From Himantopus leucocephalus (taxonomy: Eukaryota; Chordata; Aves; Charadriiformes; Recurvirostridae), in assembly GCA_003993805.1 (NCBI GenBank), contig RSEF01000026.1, positions 4,303,068-4,367,067 on the forward strand: a stretch of 64,000 nucleotides of DNA, written 5' to 3'. Position 1 is the first letter of the stretch, and each line of letters starts with the position of its first letter. Positions 38,601 to 48,100 of this stretch are shown here, in pieces. The notes beneath the pieces are model-generated. The model searched no databases. It saw only the letters and a program-made list of their open reading frames with translations, and was not told where the DNA came from. The position numbers and the translations under genes were made by a program.

Positions 38601-41600
38601 ACGGCACGGGTACCACTGCTTCCAGCAGCAAAGCGGAGCGCCGAAGGCGTGCACAGCCCTCGTGTGTGCCTTGGGAGGGCCAGGCCAGGCAGGAGGACCA
38701 CGAACATGCTAATCCGTGTGAGAGCCACACCGTGCCTTCCCTTGGCTAGAGCCAGGGACTGTGAGCTACTCCATATTCCTACCAAAGCACTATACTTAGC
38801 ATTTAAATAATAAAGAGATGAGTTAACTGGGCCTGGAATCACACCTCGGTCAAAGAGAGTCTTTCCACGCGCATCAGTGCCTTTACGACTCCAAATCCAG
38901 GCTCACTTATTTTTCTATTTTATTTTCAGTTTCCCTCTTGCTTTTCCTTTCCCTGCTGACTCGAACAGCCATTTCCCAAGCGCTGAGTGATTTCCAAGCC
39001 AGACCATTGGTCTGCCTGGTTTCCACCCCCCATCACTTTTCTAACCGTCGCTGCAGTCCTCTGCGCTATAAATGGCAATGCTGAGTGTCCCTCTTGGATT
39101 TCACTAGACTGAGCCTACAATCAAGGAATGGAGCAATCAGTAGTGCAAAGTATAAAGGTTAGAGGGATTTGGAGCCGGAGCAGACAACGGAGCAGAGGCT
39201 GAAATCGATGCCCACAGAATTGCAAAAGAGGACCCTTGGGCCAGCGCGGGCTGGTGGCAGGGCCAGACAGGCTGCGCCCGCCAGCTGGCACGAGGGCACC
39301 GGCAGCCAGCGAGAGCAACCCCTCATCCCATGCCCTCTGCTGAGATTGCAAAACCGACTCCAAATTTGTACCTATTTGGCAACAAAACAAGAGCAAGACT
39401 TGTAATAAATAAAAAAAATGTCCTAAGAGTCAATAAATTAAATGTGCTTACTTTTTATGGGATGGGAATAGGAAAATTCAGTTCGGGGGATTAATTTTTG
39501 CTTAAATTATGGAAGTAGAAAAAGGGAGGAAAAAATTAGGAAATGCTCAATGCATAGGGATTTCTCCTGCAAAGATAAGAGCCGGTATACTCAAAACTCC
39601 CATTAGCCACTACAGCTGCAGAACAGAAATAAGGGGCTTTGAGGAATTTGTTAGCGGTAACGATGCATCTCTCGTTTCAGTAAAGGAAAGGATCACAGAC
39701 ACATCCCAAAGCTAGAATTGGAGAATCCAGCTGAACATATCAGTGTTAACTGTTCCATACCCATTTTAACCCTGGTACTTGTAAGGCAAGGTGTAACGAC
39801 TACGAAAACTGCATAGTTTAGGGACCTGAAGACGAGAAGAGACTGCTGCAGTCTCGCGCTCTGCCTTCCTCCGCAGCACCGCCGCCAGACCTCACTCACT
39901 AATTCTGCGCCGAACGGATCATTTCTGCTCGTGGTACATCACAGCCATCAGAGAGACACCCAGTCTCCACTTCAAAGATTACAAATGATGCAGATGATCA
40001 CAACTGAAGGCCCTTCAGAGTGATCTCTCAAGGACTGGCAAAGGGAATAACTCGCCCACTCCAGCTGGTATTAGGACGAGCAGCTCAGTCAAGGTTTTGC
40101 AGACACTCGCTTCCCGGAGCACAAGGCCCCTCTTCAAGTAAAAGTCACTGTCAAAAGTCAATGCTAAGCGAACATTTCAGAGGTACATTTATGTACAGTT
40201 TTCTCAAGTATAAACAGAAATTGGGAAGAAAAATAAATGAAGTCAGAGCAGAAATAATCGCTGGCTTTTTTCCTGTCCGTAGGCCACAGCTCCCGTGAGA
40301 CACAGCGGGGGTTTGCTGGGGAGGGGACCAACCAGCCCCATCCCCGGGAGCAGCAAAACGGCTCCGAGAAAAGTGAGTGGGAGCCTGAACAGAGGAAATG
40401 CCTGACCGCAACTGTCAGCCTGGCAAACGCCCTGGCGAAGGGCAGACGCTGCAGCCAGCCCAGCATCCAGCAGGACGTGATGCTCGTACCCGTCCAGGCC
40501 AGGGAGCTGCCCCAGTTCCACACCAACCAGCAGCTCCCAGCCATCCCTCAGCCCACCGGGGAGCAAAAATCTCTCCAGCCCAGCGAGAACACCGGCTCTG
40601 TAACACATGCACTTACTGCCACATCTTGGCCTTCAACTTGAAGGGGAATTAAACCCAGAAGAATGCTGACTCACTGGAGCTGGATTTCAGTGTAGAAAAC
40701 ACCGCCTCACTGGAGGTCTGCCATTTCCTTTCCTCTCGAGCATCTCTCCCAAGACCCTTTTTGCCTGTCCTGCATTGAACCCACTCTCTTTCGAGCTCCT
40801 CCCACAGCAGTTACGGGGTTAACATTGCCTACCGACAGAGAAGGGCTTTAGGAAGTGCTCACATCAGGGACATCACCCCTGTAGCGTTTTCAGCTCTGTG
40901 CTCAGGCAGACTTATCCTTAAACTCTGATTTGGTGGCAGCTTTGGAGCCTGGGAATCCGCAGCTGGCTGAAACGTTATCCTCCCGAGCACGATCTCCTGC
41001 CTCCGCACAACCAGCGTAATTAAAAACAGTTGTTCAGTTCAGAAGCTTTTCCAAGTCTTTGTGAAAGACCTGAAATGTTCCCATTTTTGACAAGTGAAAT
41101 ATGAGTTCAGTTTATAACTAAAAAGTCTGGCGATAGGAAGGCTTGGCATATTTTAGATGCAAAAGCTTCCGTTTTGCCTCCAGTGCTTCACACCAGAGCT
41201 TTGCTGCCTTTTCCCTGCCACCGCGTTCGTGCTCAGCTCCTCTTCTCGACCACGGGGCTTGAGAGGACACCACAGATGGTGCAATGACCCAACATGGTTG
41301 GAAGGGGGATAAACACCTGAAATAGGTTAAACACATCCCTGCAAAAGGGTGGGAAGGAGAGGATGGGTAAAGGCATTAGCATCCCTACATGAGGTTTAGG
41401 AGCGCGGAGGGAGGAGGTGAACGTACCTCTCCGTGGGGCGTGCAGTATGTCTCGGGCTTGGTGAGGCCACAGGTGGAGGATGCTCTCAGGCGGTGGGCTC
41501 GTCCCAGCAGGAGGTCTCCGGCGGGGGGGTAGCAGGCTCCTTGGGAGCAGGCTCGCTGCGCGCCCACCAGCCGCGGGGCAGCTGGAACGGCAGGAAAACA

Positions 41601-42130
41601 GGACTTGGGGCTGTGTCAGGGTGGCACACAGACATCAACCAGCACGTCTGCTGTTTTCTACAACAGACCAACTACAAGGTCATGCTTGGAACAAACCTAC
41701 ACAATGCATACGCCAAGACGGACAAAGGCGTTTTGCCCCCAAATTACCTTTATTTTTATTAAGAAAAAAAGCACTTTTAAAGTGCTTTGTACTAACAGTT
41801 ATTTCTGAAACTCTTCTTTGCCATGACACCAGTGTCTGGGCTGCAGGGACGCTCAGTCCCCTGCCCATCACACTGAACAGCCCTGTTTGGTGTCCCCTGG
41901 TTACCCATACTGCCAGCCCTACGGCGAGCAGCCTTTTGCCAAACACCAGCACTTTTACCAAATACCAGTCTCCTGGCTGCTGCCACAATGCTGCTCCTAA
42001 TACAAAGCCAAAATTAGGCAGCGTTTCTATTTAGTCAGCTTCCCCCATATCCCTTTAGCAACACCGTATGGCGAGCCTTACCCAGGAGGACAAATACCGC
42101 CCATGGCCAAAGCCGGCAGTGAGACTCCAT
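17493..42130 (-). CDS. LAMB3: Laminin subunit beta-3 (22 coding exons)
   Basis: Beta chain of laminin-332, the basement-membrane protein that anchors epithelial hemidesmosomes together with LAMA3 and LAMC2. Coding segments from the 5' end: 42082-42130, 41427-41581, 32332-32446, 32047-32120, 31413-31595, 30973-31036, 30470-30645, 29633-29756, 29052-29240, 28804-28959, 28018-28214, 26982-27093, 26145-26517, 25481-25641, 24192-24400, 22844-23047, 22002-22146, 20461-20668, 19296-19437, 18727-18903, 18113-18266, 17493-17629. The total is 3504 nt, giving 1167 aa (human 1172), and all phases agree. Domains: signal peptide 1-24, laminin N-terminal domain about 25-253, six laminin EGF-like repeats about 254-583, coiled coil about 584-1167 interrupted by a six-cysteine beta-knob (781-813). 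The near-terminal cysteine C1166 (YYESCS), used for interchain bonding, is present. As in other beta-3 chains there is no domain IV. Exon 1 is non-coding, with a candidate near 42903. Confidence 0.97.
18113..18266 (-). CDS. LAMB3: LAMB3 exon 22 (residues 1072-1122)
   Basis: The acceptor CACAG lies just above 18266 and the donor GTAAGA begins at 18112. It encodes [18 protein letters not shown] and [11 protein letters not shown], closely matching human ERIKQKYAELKDRL and LGEQGARIQSV. Confidence 0.95.
18727..18903 (-). CDS. LAMB3: LAMB3 exon 21 (residues 1013-1071)
   Basis: The acceptor TTCAG precedes 18903 and the donor GTACCG begins at 18726. It encodes [19 protein letters not shown], then an alanine- and glutamine-rich coiled coil ending EQARSAQQ. 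59 whole codons, phase 0 to 0. Confidence 0.93.
19296..19437 (-). CDS. LAMB3: LAMB3 exon 20 (residues 965-1012)
   Basis: The acceptor TCCAG precedes 19437 and the donor GTAAGT begins at 19295. It encodes [19 protein letters not shown], matching human SRAHAVEGQVEDVVGNLRQ, and ends FIQERVDE. Confidence 0.95.
20461..20668 (-). CDS. LAMB3: LAMB3 exon 19 (residues 896-964)
   Basis: The acceptor CTGTAG precedes 20668. The donor is a weak AG/GTCGGT at 20460. The exon encodes [27 protein letters not shown] and QQEAEQAR, each with a close human counterpart. The weak donor is forced by phase and by the conserved EAEEARSRAHAVEG junction. Confidence 0.93.
22002..22146 (-). CDS. LAMB3: LAMB3 exon 18 (residues 848-895)
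   Basis: The acceptor TTGCAG precedes 22146 and the donor GTAGCG begins at 22001. It encodes [18 protein letters not shown], then [19 protein letters not shown], matching human MEEDVRRTRLLIQQVRDFL. Confidence 0.95.
22844..23047 (-). CDS. LAMB3: LAMB3 exon 17, beta-knob (residues 780-847)
   Basis: The acceptor CCCCAG precedes 23047 and the donor GTAAGT begins at 22843. It encodes the small disulphide knob that interrupts beta-chain coiled coils, with cysteines at 781, 789, 794, 799, 807 and 813 ([25 protein letters not shown]). This matches the human segment with CTPI and CPQDNGTACG. Confidence 0.95.
24192..24400 (-). CDS. LAMB3: LAMB3 exon 16 (residues 710-779)
   Basis: The acceptor CTGCAG precedes 24400 and the donor GTGAGG begins at 24191. 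It encodes [13 protein letters not shown], a serine- and alanine-rich coiled coil, and PNLTPVINK, matching human GAFRMLSTAYEQS and PDLTPTFNK. Confidence 0.94.
25481..25641 (-). CDS. LAMB3: LAMB3 exon 15 (residues 656-709)
   Basis: The acceptor CCCAG precedes 25641 and the donor GTACAG begins at 25480. It encodes [32 protein letters not shown] and [15 protein letters not shown], matching the human coiled coil with REQFEKISSADPSG. Confidence 0.93.
26145..26517 (-). CDS. LAMB3: LAMB3 exon 14, sixth EGF-like repeat and start of coiled coil (residues 532-655)
   Basis: The acceptor CTCAG precedes 26517 and the donor GTGAGG begins at 26144. It is the largest exon (373 bp). It encodes [36 protein letters not shown] and CHPCFRAYD (to about 588), then the first coiled-coil heptads. 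The match to human beta-3 is very close. Confidence 0.96.
26982..27093 (-). CDS. LAMB3: LAMB3 exon 13 (residues 495-531)
   Basis: The acceptor CTCAG precedes 27093 and the donor GTAGGG begins at 26981. It encodes [17 protein letters not shown] and [13 protein letters not shown], the second half of the fifth EGF-like repeat (human CREGFGGLMCS, CPDRTYGDVATGC). Confidence 0.95.
28018..28214 (-). CDS. LAMB3: LAMB3 exon 12 (residues 429-494)
   Basis: The acceptor TTTCAG precedes 28214 and the donor GTACTG begins at 28017. It encodes [32 protein letters not shown] and [18 protein letters not shown]-like repeat 4 and the start of repeat 5. Confidence 0.96.
28804..28959 (-). CDS. LAMB3: LAMB3 exon 11 (residues 377-428)
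   Basis: The acceptor TCCAG precedes 28959 and the donor GTGAGT begins at 28803. It encodes [36 protein letters not shown] and ANPMGC: EGF-like repeat 3. Confidence 0.96.
29052..29240 (-). CDS. LAMB3: LAMB3 exon 10 (residues 314-376)
   Basis: The acceptor TTTAG precedes 29240 and the donor GTGAGT begins at 29051. It encodes [36 protein letters not shown] and YFRNQQ: EGF-like repeat 2. Confidence 0.96.
29633..29756 (-). CDS. LAMB3: LAMB3 exon 9 (residues 273-313)
   Basis: The acceptor is CTGCAG with exon bases from 29756. A CAG repeat also allows a start 3 nt later, which would drop one glutamine. The donor is a weak A/GTACGG at 29632. It encodes [20 protein letters not shown] and [10 protein letters not shown]: most of EGF-like repeat 1. 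Confidence 0.93.
30470..30645 (-). CDS. LAMB3: LAMB3 exon 8 (residues 214-272)
   Basis: The acceptor AACAG precedes 30645 and the donor GTGAGC begins at 30469. It encodes [28 protein letters not shown] and [12 protein letters not shown]: the end of the laminin N-terminal domain and the start of EGF-like repeat 1. Confidence 0.95.
30973..31036 (-). CDS. LAMB3: LAMB3 exon 7 (residues 193-213)
   Basis: The acceptor TCTCAG precedes 31036 and the donor GTAAGT begins at 30972. It encodes [20 protein letters not shown], aligned with human [20 protein letters not shown]. Confidence 0.94.
31413..31595 (-). CDS. LAMB3: LAMB3 exon 6 (residues 132-192)
   Basis: The acceptor TGCAG precedes 31595 and the donor GTAGGA begins at 31412. 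It encodes [28 protein letters not shown] and SWQDARCQ, the conserved core of the laminin N-terminal domain. Confidence 0.96.
32047..32120 (-). CDS. LAMB3: LAMB3 exon 5 (residues 107-131)
   Basis: The acceptor CGCAG precedes 32120. The donor is AGG/GTTTGT at 32046, non-consensus at positions +3 and +4 but fixed by phase. It encodes [18 protein letters not shown] and ends LLHFR. Human has [14 protein letters not shown]. Confidence 0.93.
32332..32446 (-). CDS. LAMB3: LAMB3 exon 4 (residues 69-106)
   Basis: The acceptor TCCAG precedes 32446 and the donor GTGAGT begins at 32331. It encodes [27 protein letters not shown] and RWWQSQN, against human WQMKCCKCDSRQPH, SHRVENVASS and RWWQSQN. Confidence 0.95.
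32447..41426 (-). other. LAMB3: LAMB3 intron 3 (9 kb)
   Basis: This is the largest LAMB3 intron, with no coding exon recognised. GC-rich patches occur at about 32850-33450 and 34340-34440. An AT-rich, low-repeat stretch lies at 34550-35060. A CR1 fragment lies at about 37551-37620. The open frames in it overlap on both strands and lack splice support. Confidence 0.6.
37551..37620 (+). mobile_element. CR1-type LINE 3' fragment
   Basis: The words CTTTGAGCAGGGGGTTGGAT, GCGGTCCCATCCGACC and ATTATTTCATGATT follow the order of the avian CR1 3' end. It is an old, heavily truncated copy lacking its reverse transcriptase. The 5' limit is uncertain. Confidence 0.72.
41427..41581 (-). CDS. LAMB3: LAMB3 exon 3 (residues 17-68)
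   Basis: The acceptor TTCCAG precedes 41581 and the donor GTACGT begins at 41426. It encodes the rest of the signal peptide (AAPRLVGA), the mature start [19 protein letters not shown] and [14 protein letters not shown], aligned with human QQACSRGACYPPVGDLLVG. The reading frame meets a stop just upstream of the exon, so the start codon must be on another exon. Confidence 0.95.
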
Positions 42131-42146
42131 ACCGCCAAGGACACAC
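42082..42146 (-). CDS. LAMB3: LAMB3 exon 2, start codon and signal peptide (residues 1-16)
   Basis: The ATG is at 42130-42128, and the donor GTAAGG begins at 42081 after 49 coding bases (phase 1). The acceptor CCCTAG precedes 42146. The peptide [16 protein letters not shown] joins AAPRLVGA of the next exon to form a typical signal sequence with likely cleavage before Q25, matching the human cleavage before QQAC. Phase, hydrophobicity and both splice signals agree. No other ATG exon with the right phase was found between here and 43 kb. Confidence 0.85.
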
Positions 42147-42902
42147 CTAGGGAAGAATTTGCAGCATGAGCTAAAATGAGCAGAAAATGCCAGTCTAAAG
42201 CTCAGTCCAGGTCTTTCTGAGCGTTGAGGGAGATAATTTTAATTGATCTACAACAGAATAACATGGGTGAAAAATCAAGAATAATGAAGAGGAAAATCAG
42301 ATGCTCAGATTGTATTTGTTTTTAATGTATAAAGAATCCCAGCTTTCCATCTAACTCATGAAGCATGCACAAGTTTCTCCTAAAGCGTATAAAAGATTGC
42401 CCTCTTCCCCAAACACTATCTTCAGATCTTTATGTTATTGCTGAGGTGAACCACAGGTTCCAGCACCCCACCTCGCTCTCGGCAGAGCTGTAATTTCTGA
42501 CTGCCGGGCTCCCCGGGGACCTCAAGAAGCCACAGCCCCCAGCACCTCGAACCGCGGCGGGCAGGGAGCCGGTGTCGATGCCAAGTCACAATGCGTGGCT
42601 AGAAACGATTCCCTAACGAGTGCGCGCACGCACACCCCCATACACCCCCCAGCCACCTCTTCCCAGGCACGCTGCGCTTTCTGTTCTCCCGCCCCACCCT
42701 TTGCCCTGCGTTTCCAGAATCGATTACAGATCAAAACTCGCCAGCACACGCGATGGCCCACAGTCTCATTCTACGAAAAGAAGAAACTCGTAAAAATCAC
42801 TGCAGAATACGCGTCTCCCGCAGGGTCTGCGCGGGGAAGCCCAGCAGGATTGCCCGGGGGAGGCAGCGCTGCCAGCACACCCCCGGCAGCCAGAAACCTC
42901 AC

Positions 42903-43060
42903 CTGCCCTCTTCCCTGCGGGAGCGGGAGCACCGTCCCCGGTCCTCACGGTGTCCCCGGCTCACAGTGAGGGCTCTCGCTCCCCGCACCACCCAGCAGCA
43001 GATCTGTGACTGCAAGAGCCCTCTGCGCGCTGGCTCTCTCCTCTCCCGGCTTTTAACACG
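42903..43060 (-). promoter_or_regulatory. LAMB3: Candidate LAMB3 non-coding exon 1 and promoter
   Basis: On the LAMB3 strand a TTAAAAG TATA-like element lies at 43056-43050. It is followed by a GC-rich stretch that ends in a strong donor, GCAG/GTGAGG, with last exon base 42903. This would place a transcription start near 43020 and leave a 756 bp intron before the exon carrying the start codon. Human LAMB3 likewise has a non-coding exon 1. The start site is inferred. Confidence 0.42.
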
Positions 43061-44608
43061 CAGCTGCCTCACCTGGGAGAGAAGGTGCCTGTGGGTGCAG
43101 TAATGATAAAGGGAGTGATTCAGGGATCTTCAGACATCCACACCCAGTTACCGTATAACTCATGACAGCTCCTAGACAGGGCATACGGCCGCAAACATAA
43201 ATCACTTTGGATGAGGATGACGGCAGCGTGAACCAGCTGCTCCGGCAGGTAACCAGCAAGTGAAAGCCCGTTTGTGGGTAACCCCACCTGGGGCTCTCGT
43301 GGCCACTGCCGGACATGACCAGCTTGAAACCAGCTCCCTCCAGAGCCGCTGCACAGCTCAGCATCAGGGCGATGTCCCCGAATGTTTACCCACCCTCCCA
43401 GGCAGGTTTTGCATATTGTGCTTGGCATGGCGATGACAAGGCAGTGCCACAATCAGCACCTCAACCTGATCATTTAAAGCCTAATTCAGGATGTCCATGC
43501 GAGTTATAATCACGCTGTGTATTCACATATCAGACTTCAGCCTGAAGGCGACCTCGAGCACAGCAACTGGGCTTTACAGGCAGACTCGGTCACGCAGCCC
43601 CTCTCCTCTCTGCAGTACAGGAATTCCTCAAGACAAAAAATTACCTAAGGTGAGCTTGAGGATTATCTACAAAATGCAATCCTATGAACTCACCAGCTCT
43701 GAAAACAGTCAGAGAGGCAAATTTTTTACGAAACATAATTCTTGTTTGGGTACCTAGCTGCATGCTCAGCTGATGAGAAGCCCTTCTCCCCTACTTTGGA
43801 CCTAATTCAGAGCTTATGATACTGGAAACAGTATCACCAGTTAATTTTTTTTTTTACTGTGCCAGCAAATTAACGAAATTTTAACAAATCTGTTTAAACT
43901 GGGGACTGTTGGATGAATGCAGCTGGAGTGCAGCTCAGTGGGTTGCAGACACAGCCACCCCCCACCCCAGACACACGCAGGGCTCCCAGGCACTGCTCAC
44001 AGGCTGCGTTTCAACTAAAACAGTTTTTCATCCTCAGAAAAACTTGCATCAAGCCTTTTCCATTTACTTTACTGAAATGACCCCAAAATCACGTCCTCTC
44101 CCATCCTGGTCAGGGGCTGAGCAGAACACGCCAGTCGACTCAGGATCTTTGCCGCCGCTGCTCTGCTGTGTGTGCTACCTACCTCCCCGTCCTCATGCTG
44201 AGCGACACCGGCGCCTGCAAGCTGAGGAGCAGGAGCTCAGACAAAGGGTACAAACAGAGCTGGGGAAAAAAATATTGTCCCTAAGGCTACAGTATGTGAA
44301 AGATTGGCTCAGCTTCCGCCTGCGCGAGGTGTGCCCGCCGCGCTGGGCGCGCCTGCCCTTACCCTCTTACGACTCAGCAATGCAGTAACACCACATTCCT
44401 CCTCCCCAGCGAAGACGCCTCCTTCCTGTCTCAGCTGGCAGCAAAAAGGAAGCGGGAAGAAACACGGGAATGTTTTACAGAGAAAGTGAGAGATGAGATG
44501 TGCCACGAGCTGCCGACACCGTTCCGGCAGGCGGGCTGTGAGCGGAGCCCTGCGCAGGCAAAGCCATCAACGGCGTAACCTCCTGCAGTACAGCGCTAAC
44601 CACCTACC
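43061..44608. other. Intergenic sequence upstream of LAMB3
   Basis: No gene or named repeat is recognised. This is the likely site of LAMB3 upstream control elements. GC content falls away from the candidate exon 1. Confidence 0.4.
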
Positions 44609-45140
44609 CGTCCTGGCTTCAGCTGGGCTAGAGTTAATTCTAGGAGCTGCTGTGGTGTGGATTTAGTACAAGAATAATGCTGATAACACGTATTGTTTTA
44701 GCTGTTGCTAAGTGATGTTTACATTAGACAAGGACTTTTTCAGCTTCCTCTAGAAGCCGAGAGGGAGCACAGACAGGACGAGCTGGCCAAAGGAATACTC
44801 CATACCACAGACGTCATGCTCAGTATATAAATGGGGGTTGCCTGGGCGGCAGGAATCCACTCGGGATCACTGCTCGGGACAGGCTGAGCAACCCACCATT
44901 GGGTGGTGAGAGCAACTTATGTTGCATCATTTTATTTTGTATATTCTTTTACCATTATTATTATTGTTATTTTCCTCTTCTGTTACTGTTCTATTTAACT
45001 GTCTTTATCTCAACCCACGAGTTTTGGGGGGTTTGCCCTCCTCCTTTTCTCCCTCCCCTACTGGGGATGGGGGAGAGGGGCAGGAGTGAGCAAGAAGCTG
45101 CATGGTCCTAGTTGCTGGCTGGGGTTAAACTTCGACGCCA
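44609..45140 (+). mobile_element. Solo LTR of an avian endogenous retrovirus
   Basis: The sequence follows the order of a widespread bird LTR: TCCTGGCTTCAGCTGGG at the left end, GGATTTAGTACAAGAATAAT, a GACGTCA CRE-like element at 44810-44816, TATATAAA at 44824-44831, an ATTATTATTATTG tract, CTGTCTTTATCTCAACCCAC near the polyadenylation zone, and GGCTGGGGTTAAAC near the right end. The left terminal TG appears mutated to CG and the right end is CA. No internal retroviral genes are present, so this is a solo LTR left by recombination. A clear target duplication was not seen. Ends are good to about 5 bp. Confidence 0.85.
44810..44831 (+). promoter_or_regulatory. LTR core promoter: CRE-like site and TATA box
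   Basis: GACGTCA (44810-44816) is followed by TATATAAA (44824-44831). This is the U3 promoter layout of the LTR, still intact, and transcription would run rightward toward G0S2. Whether it is active cannot be seen. Confidence 0.6.
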
Positions 45141-48100
45141 CCCCAGGCTCTGCGAGAAATCACATCAAACCATCTAACTTCCTCCTCTGGTGGAGTGACT
45201 GTGTTGGAGAAGGCAAAGGAGGGGAAGGTCTGACCGATTTGGGTGTCTGCGAGGCTGCTGGTGATGCTGGACGTGGCACTATTGCAAGCCTTGGCTAAAC
45301 GTTCGCTGCTGGGTGCCTGTTCTGCCTGGTTGAATGCCATACCCTAAAGCACTGGTAGTCAAACTGGGAGGCTGAAGCTGCTCTTGGCAAGACTGTAAAT
45401 GCCACCTATCGATCCTGCCAGAGCCAGCAGTGCTGAGCATTAATACGCTCTGAAATAGTGATGCTCCACCCCAAATTACTGTAAAGCACGGGACACTACA
45501 ATTCTGCCACACAAACAAGGGCAGGACTGGAAAATGCTACCTCAACCACAAGCTGTTTGAATGAATTATCCAAAATATCTGGATCCATCCTCTCCTCCTC
45601 CAGCCTGCCCCCAGTGACTTGCCAAAGCAAGGCGAAGTATCACCTGGAATTTCAGGCTCTGCAAGTTCAAACAAGAACAAAAGCAAGGAATAGTCTCATT
45701 TACAGAATATCTACTGCAAATCAATAAAAGCACAAAAGAAAAAAGCAGCTGTGATCAGCTGGGTGCTCAGTGACAGTGTGGCTGGGCGCAGGAGACCCCA
45801 GACACAGCCCAGTGCCCTGACGTGAGACGCAGGCTCGAACGCTGCTCCAGGCTGTGCTCTGCCCGCCTTACCACACACACATGACAGCGTTGTCCTGAGT
45901 ACCAAGGAGTGAAGATGCGTTACAGACCAAGATGCATCAAGACAGCACGGTCGGCTAAATACAGAGGAGACACAATGGTAAAAATGCACTAAAAAAAAAA
46001 CCCCAAACATTGGAGCAATCCTCTGCAGTCCGTGGGAGGGAGAAGAAAGATGCTTTCAGGACTTCCAGTGCCTTTTCAGTTTAGCCTACAGCCGCACCAG
46101 CCTGCGCCAAGCTGTCAGAGCCCACAAGCCTGGGATGGGTGGGTAAGACATTCCCTGGAAAACAAATAAAACTGGCTCCAGCAGAATATTCTGCTCTGAG
46201 TCATAGGACATGCCCTGCCCTAACACGGCGTTAGGGGACACTACTCTGCTGGAAGCACCTTCTCCAGGATGAGATGCGTGACCAGCTCCTAAGGAGCTCC
46301 GGCTCCCCACCGCACCGTCACAGAGCCGCTGCCTCCTCACACCCAGTGACGTTCATGTGGGCAGGATAAATTAAGCTCCTGCTCTGCGGTGCATGTGTGT
46401 GATCTGCTAAGCAGCTTCTCTATCCTGTCCTGGAGGTGCTCGTCAGAGGCAGAAAAGCTCCGCATGTTGCGATCCTCCACCCGTGGCAGTGGGCTGGCAT
46501 CAGAAGATCTTAGTGCCAGCGGTGGGCTGAAGCCCCTGCTGCACTGGCAGCAACCAAGAAAGATGCTGCTGGGCTGGTTTTACGTTTCAGGTGGACAGAG
46601 GTCACAGCACTGAGAACAGAAATGCATCATGGCCAGCTGTTTAAAAGCTAATCTCCCCCTAAAAACGAGGGAGGATGCAGCACAGCCCTGCCAGCTGGGG
46701 ACACGTGTGTCACTCAGTGTCACAAGCTCACATTCTGCAATGGCTAATACCTGCCAAGCCTCTGCTCTTATAATTAGGGTCCTCAGCCGGACAGGCAGCC
46801 AGAGCCCCGCTGCCACGTGCGGTCAGATTCCCCACACTCTTTCTAGGCTCCGACATAGGTGTCGGAGCAGGATGAGCCGCTGTGGAGGGAAGGAGGCACC
46901 GCGGGTTCGTTATCCCCAGGCAGCTCCGCGGGTGCTGCACCCAGAGTGACCGTGGTAACGAACGTGCTCAGGTGGTGGCAGCCAAAGTTGACAAGGATGT
47001 GACTCCTGCATGAGTAATTTTGTTTTACTTCCTCTGATCTGACACTCGCTTTCTGTTTGGATTACAGGCACACGAGTACTTTACTCCCTGAAGGAGCTTT
47101 TCCAAGGACAGCATCCCAGTTCAGTAGCTTTCGATTCAGTTGTTGAGGTGAGATACCAGTTAGTCAGCACTGACCAGTCTGGAATGATTGCGTTCGATTG
47201 GTTTTTACCTCCTCTCTCTGGAGTTCAGAGGAACACAAAGGTAACTGGCAATCAGGGTCAGAGCACTACATGCAAGAACACTTAATCTCTTGAAACACAA
47301 AACCTCCATTAAGGAAAAAGGATGCTAATTGAGCATAATCTTATAGCTTGAGCATATCAACATTAAACAATACTTAATGCTGCTGTTGCATTTTTCATTG
47401 AAGGATTAATAAACACCTGAAACACAATTCCTGAAAGCACATTCACTATATGGGCAGCTGCAAATGGAAAAATAAGGCAGAGGAGGGATTTGCTCAGTGA
47501 GGCCGAGCAGGATCTTGGCCCAGGGGAGAGCAGGCTCTGGACTCCCAGTTCCCTCCGGCTCCTGCCTTCCCACAGTGGGGATGAACCCCAAAGCTCCCCA
47601 TCCTTAGGCCAGGCACAGCCCCTGTGCGTAACGCTCGCGGCAAAAACCTGGAAGGAGGAATGAGACCTGGAGCTGGAAGCACTGGAGCTGCACGGGAAAA
47701 GGGAAACTTGGGAAGGTTTTGGCAGGGCTAAGAAATGCTGTCCCACGTTGTAACTTTCTGACAACTCTGCTGATTTCAGTAATAAAACAATGTTTCCTCC
47801 ACCTAATCTTTTCATCTCCCATTTTAATTAAAACGCAACAAGCAAACCACCTCCTGGTTCCAGCACATGCAGATCATTTAAAACATTCTCTTTGCTCATT
47901 GCCATTTTTTCTTTTAAAAGCATTTCCAATTCATGTCCCGAAAACCCTACGCCTGCTCTGAAAGCAAATAACACTCTGAACCGAAACCCAGCTGACCCAG
48001 TTTAGGTTTAAATTCAAGTCACCCTGGCGGCATGTGCCCGCTGCCGGACGCAGGCAGGTCGGGGACACGCGCCGTGTGCTCCCCGGCACAGCAGCGTGGG

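Noticed and set aside
41680..41988. Hydrophobic minus-strand frame (LLAVGLAVW) before a GTAACC donor, considered as LAMB3 signal exon
   Set aside because: It has no ATG, its donor is weaker, and the nearby ATG exon at 42130 fits every criterion.
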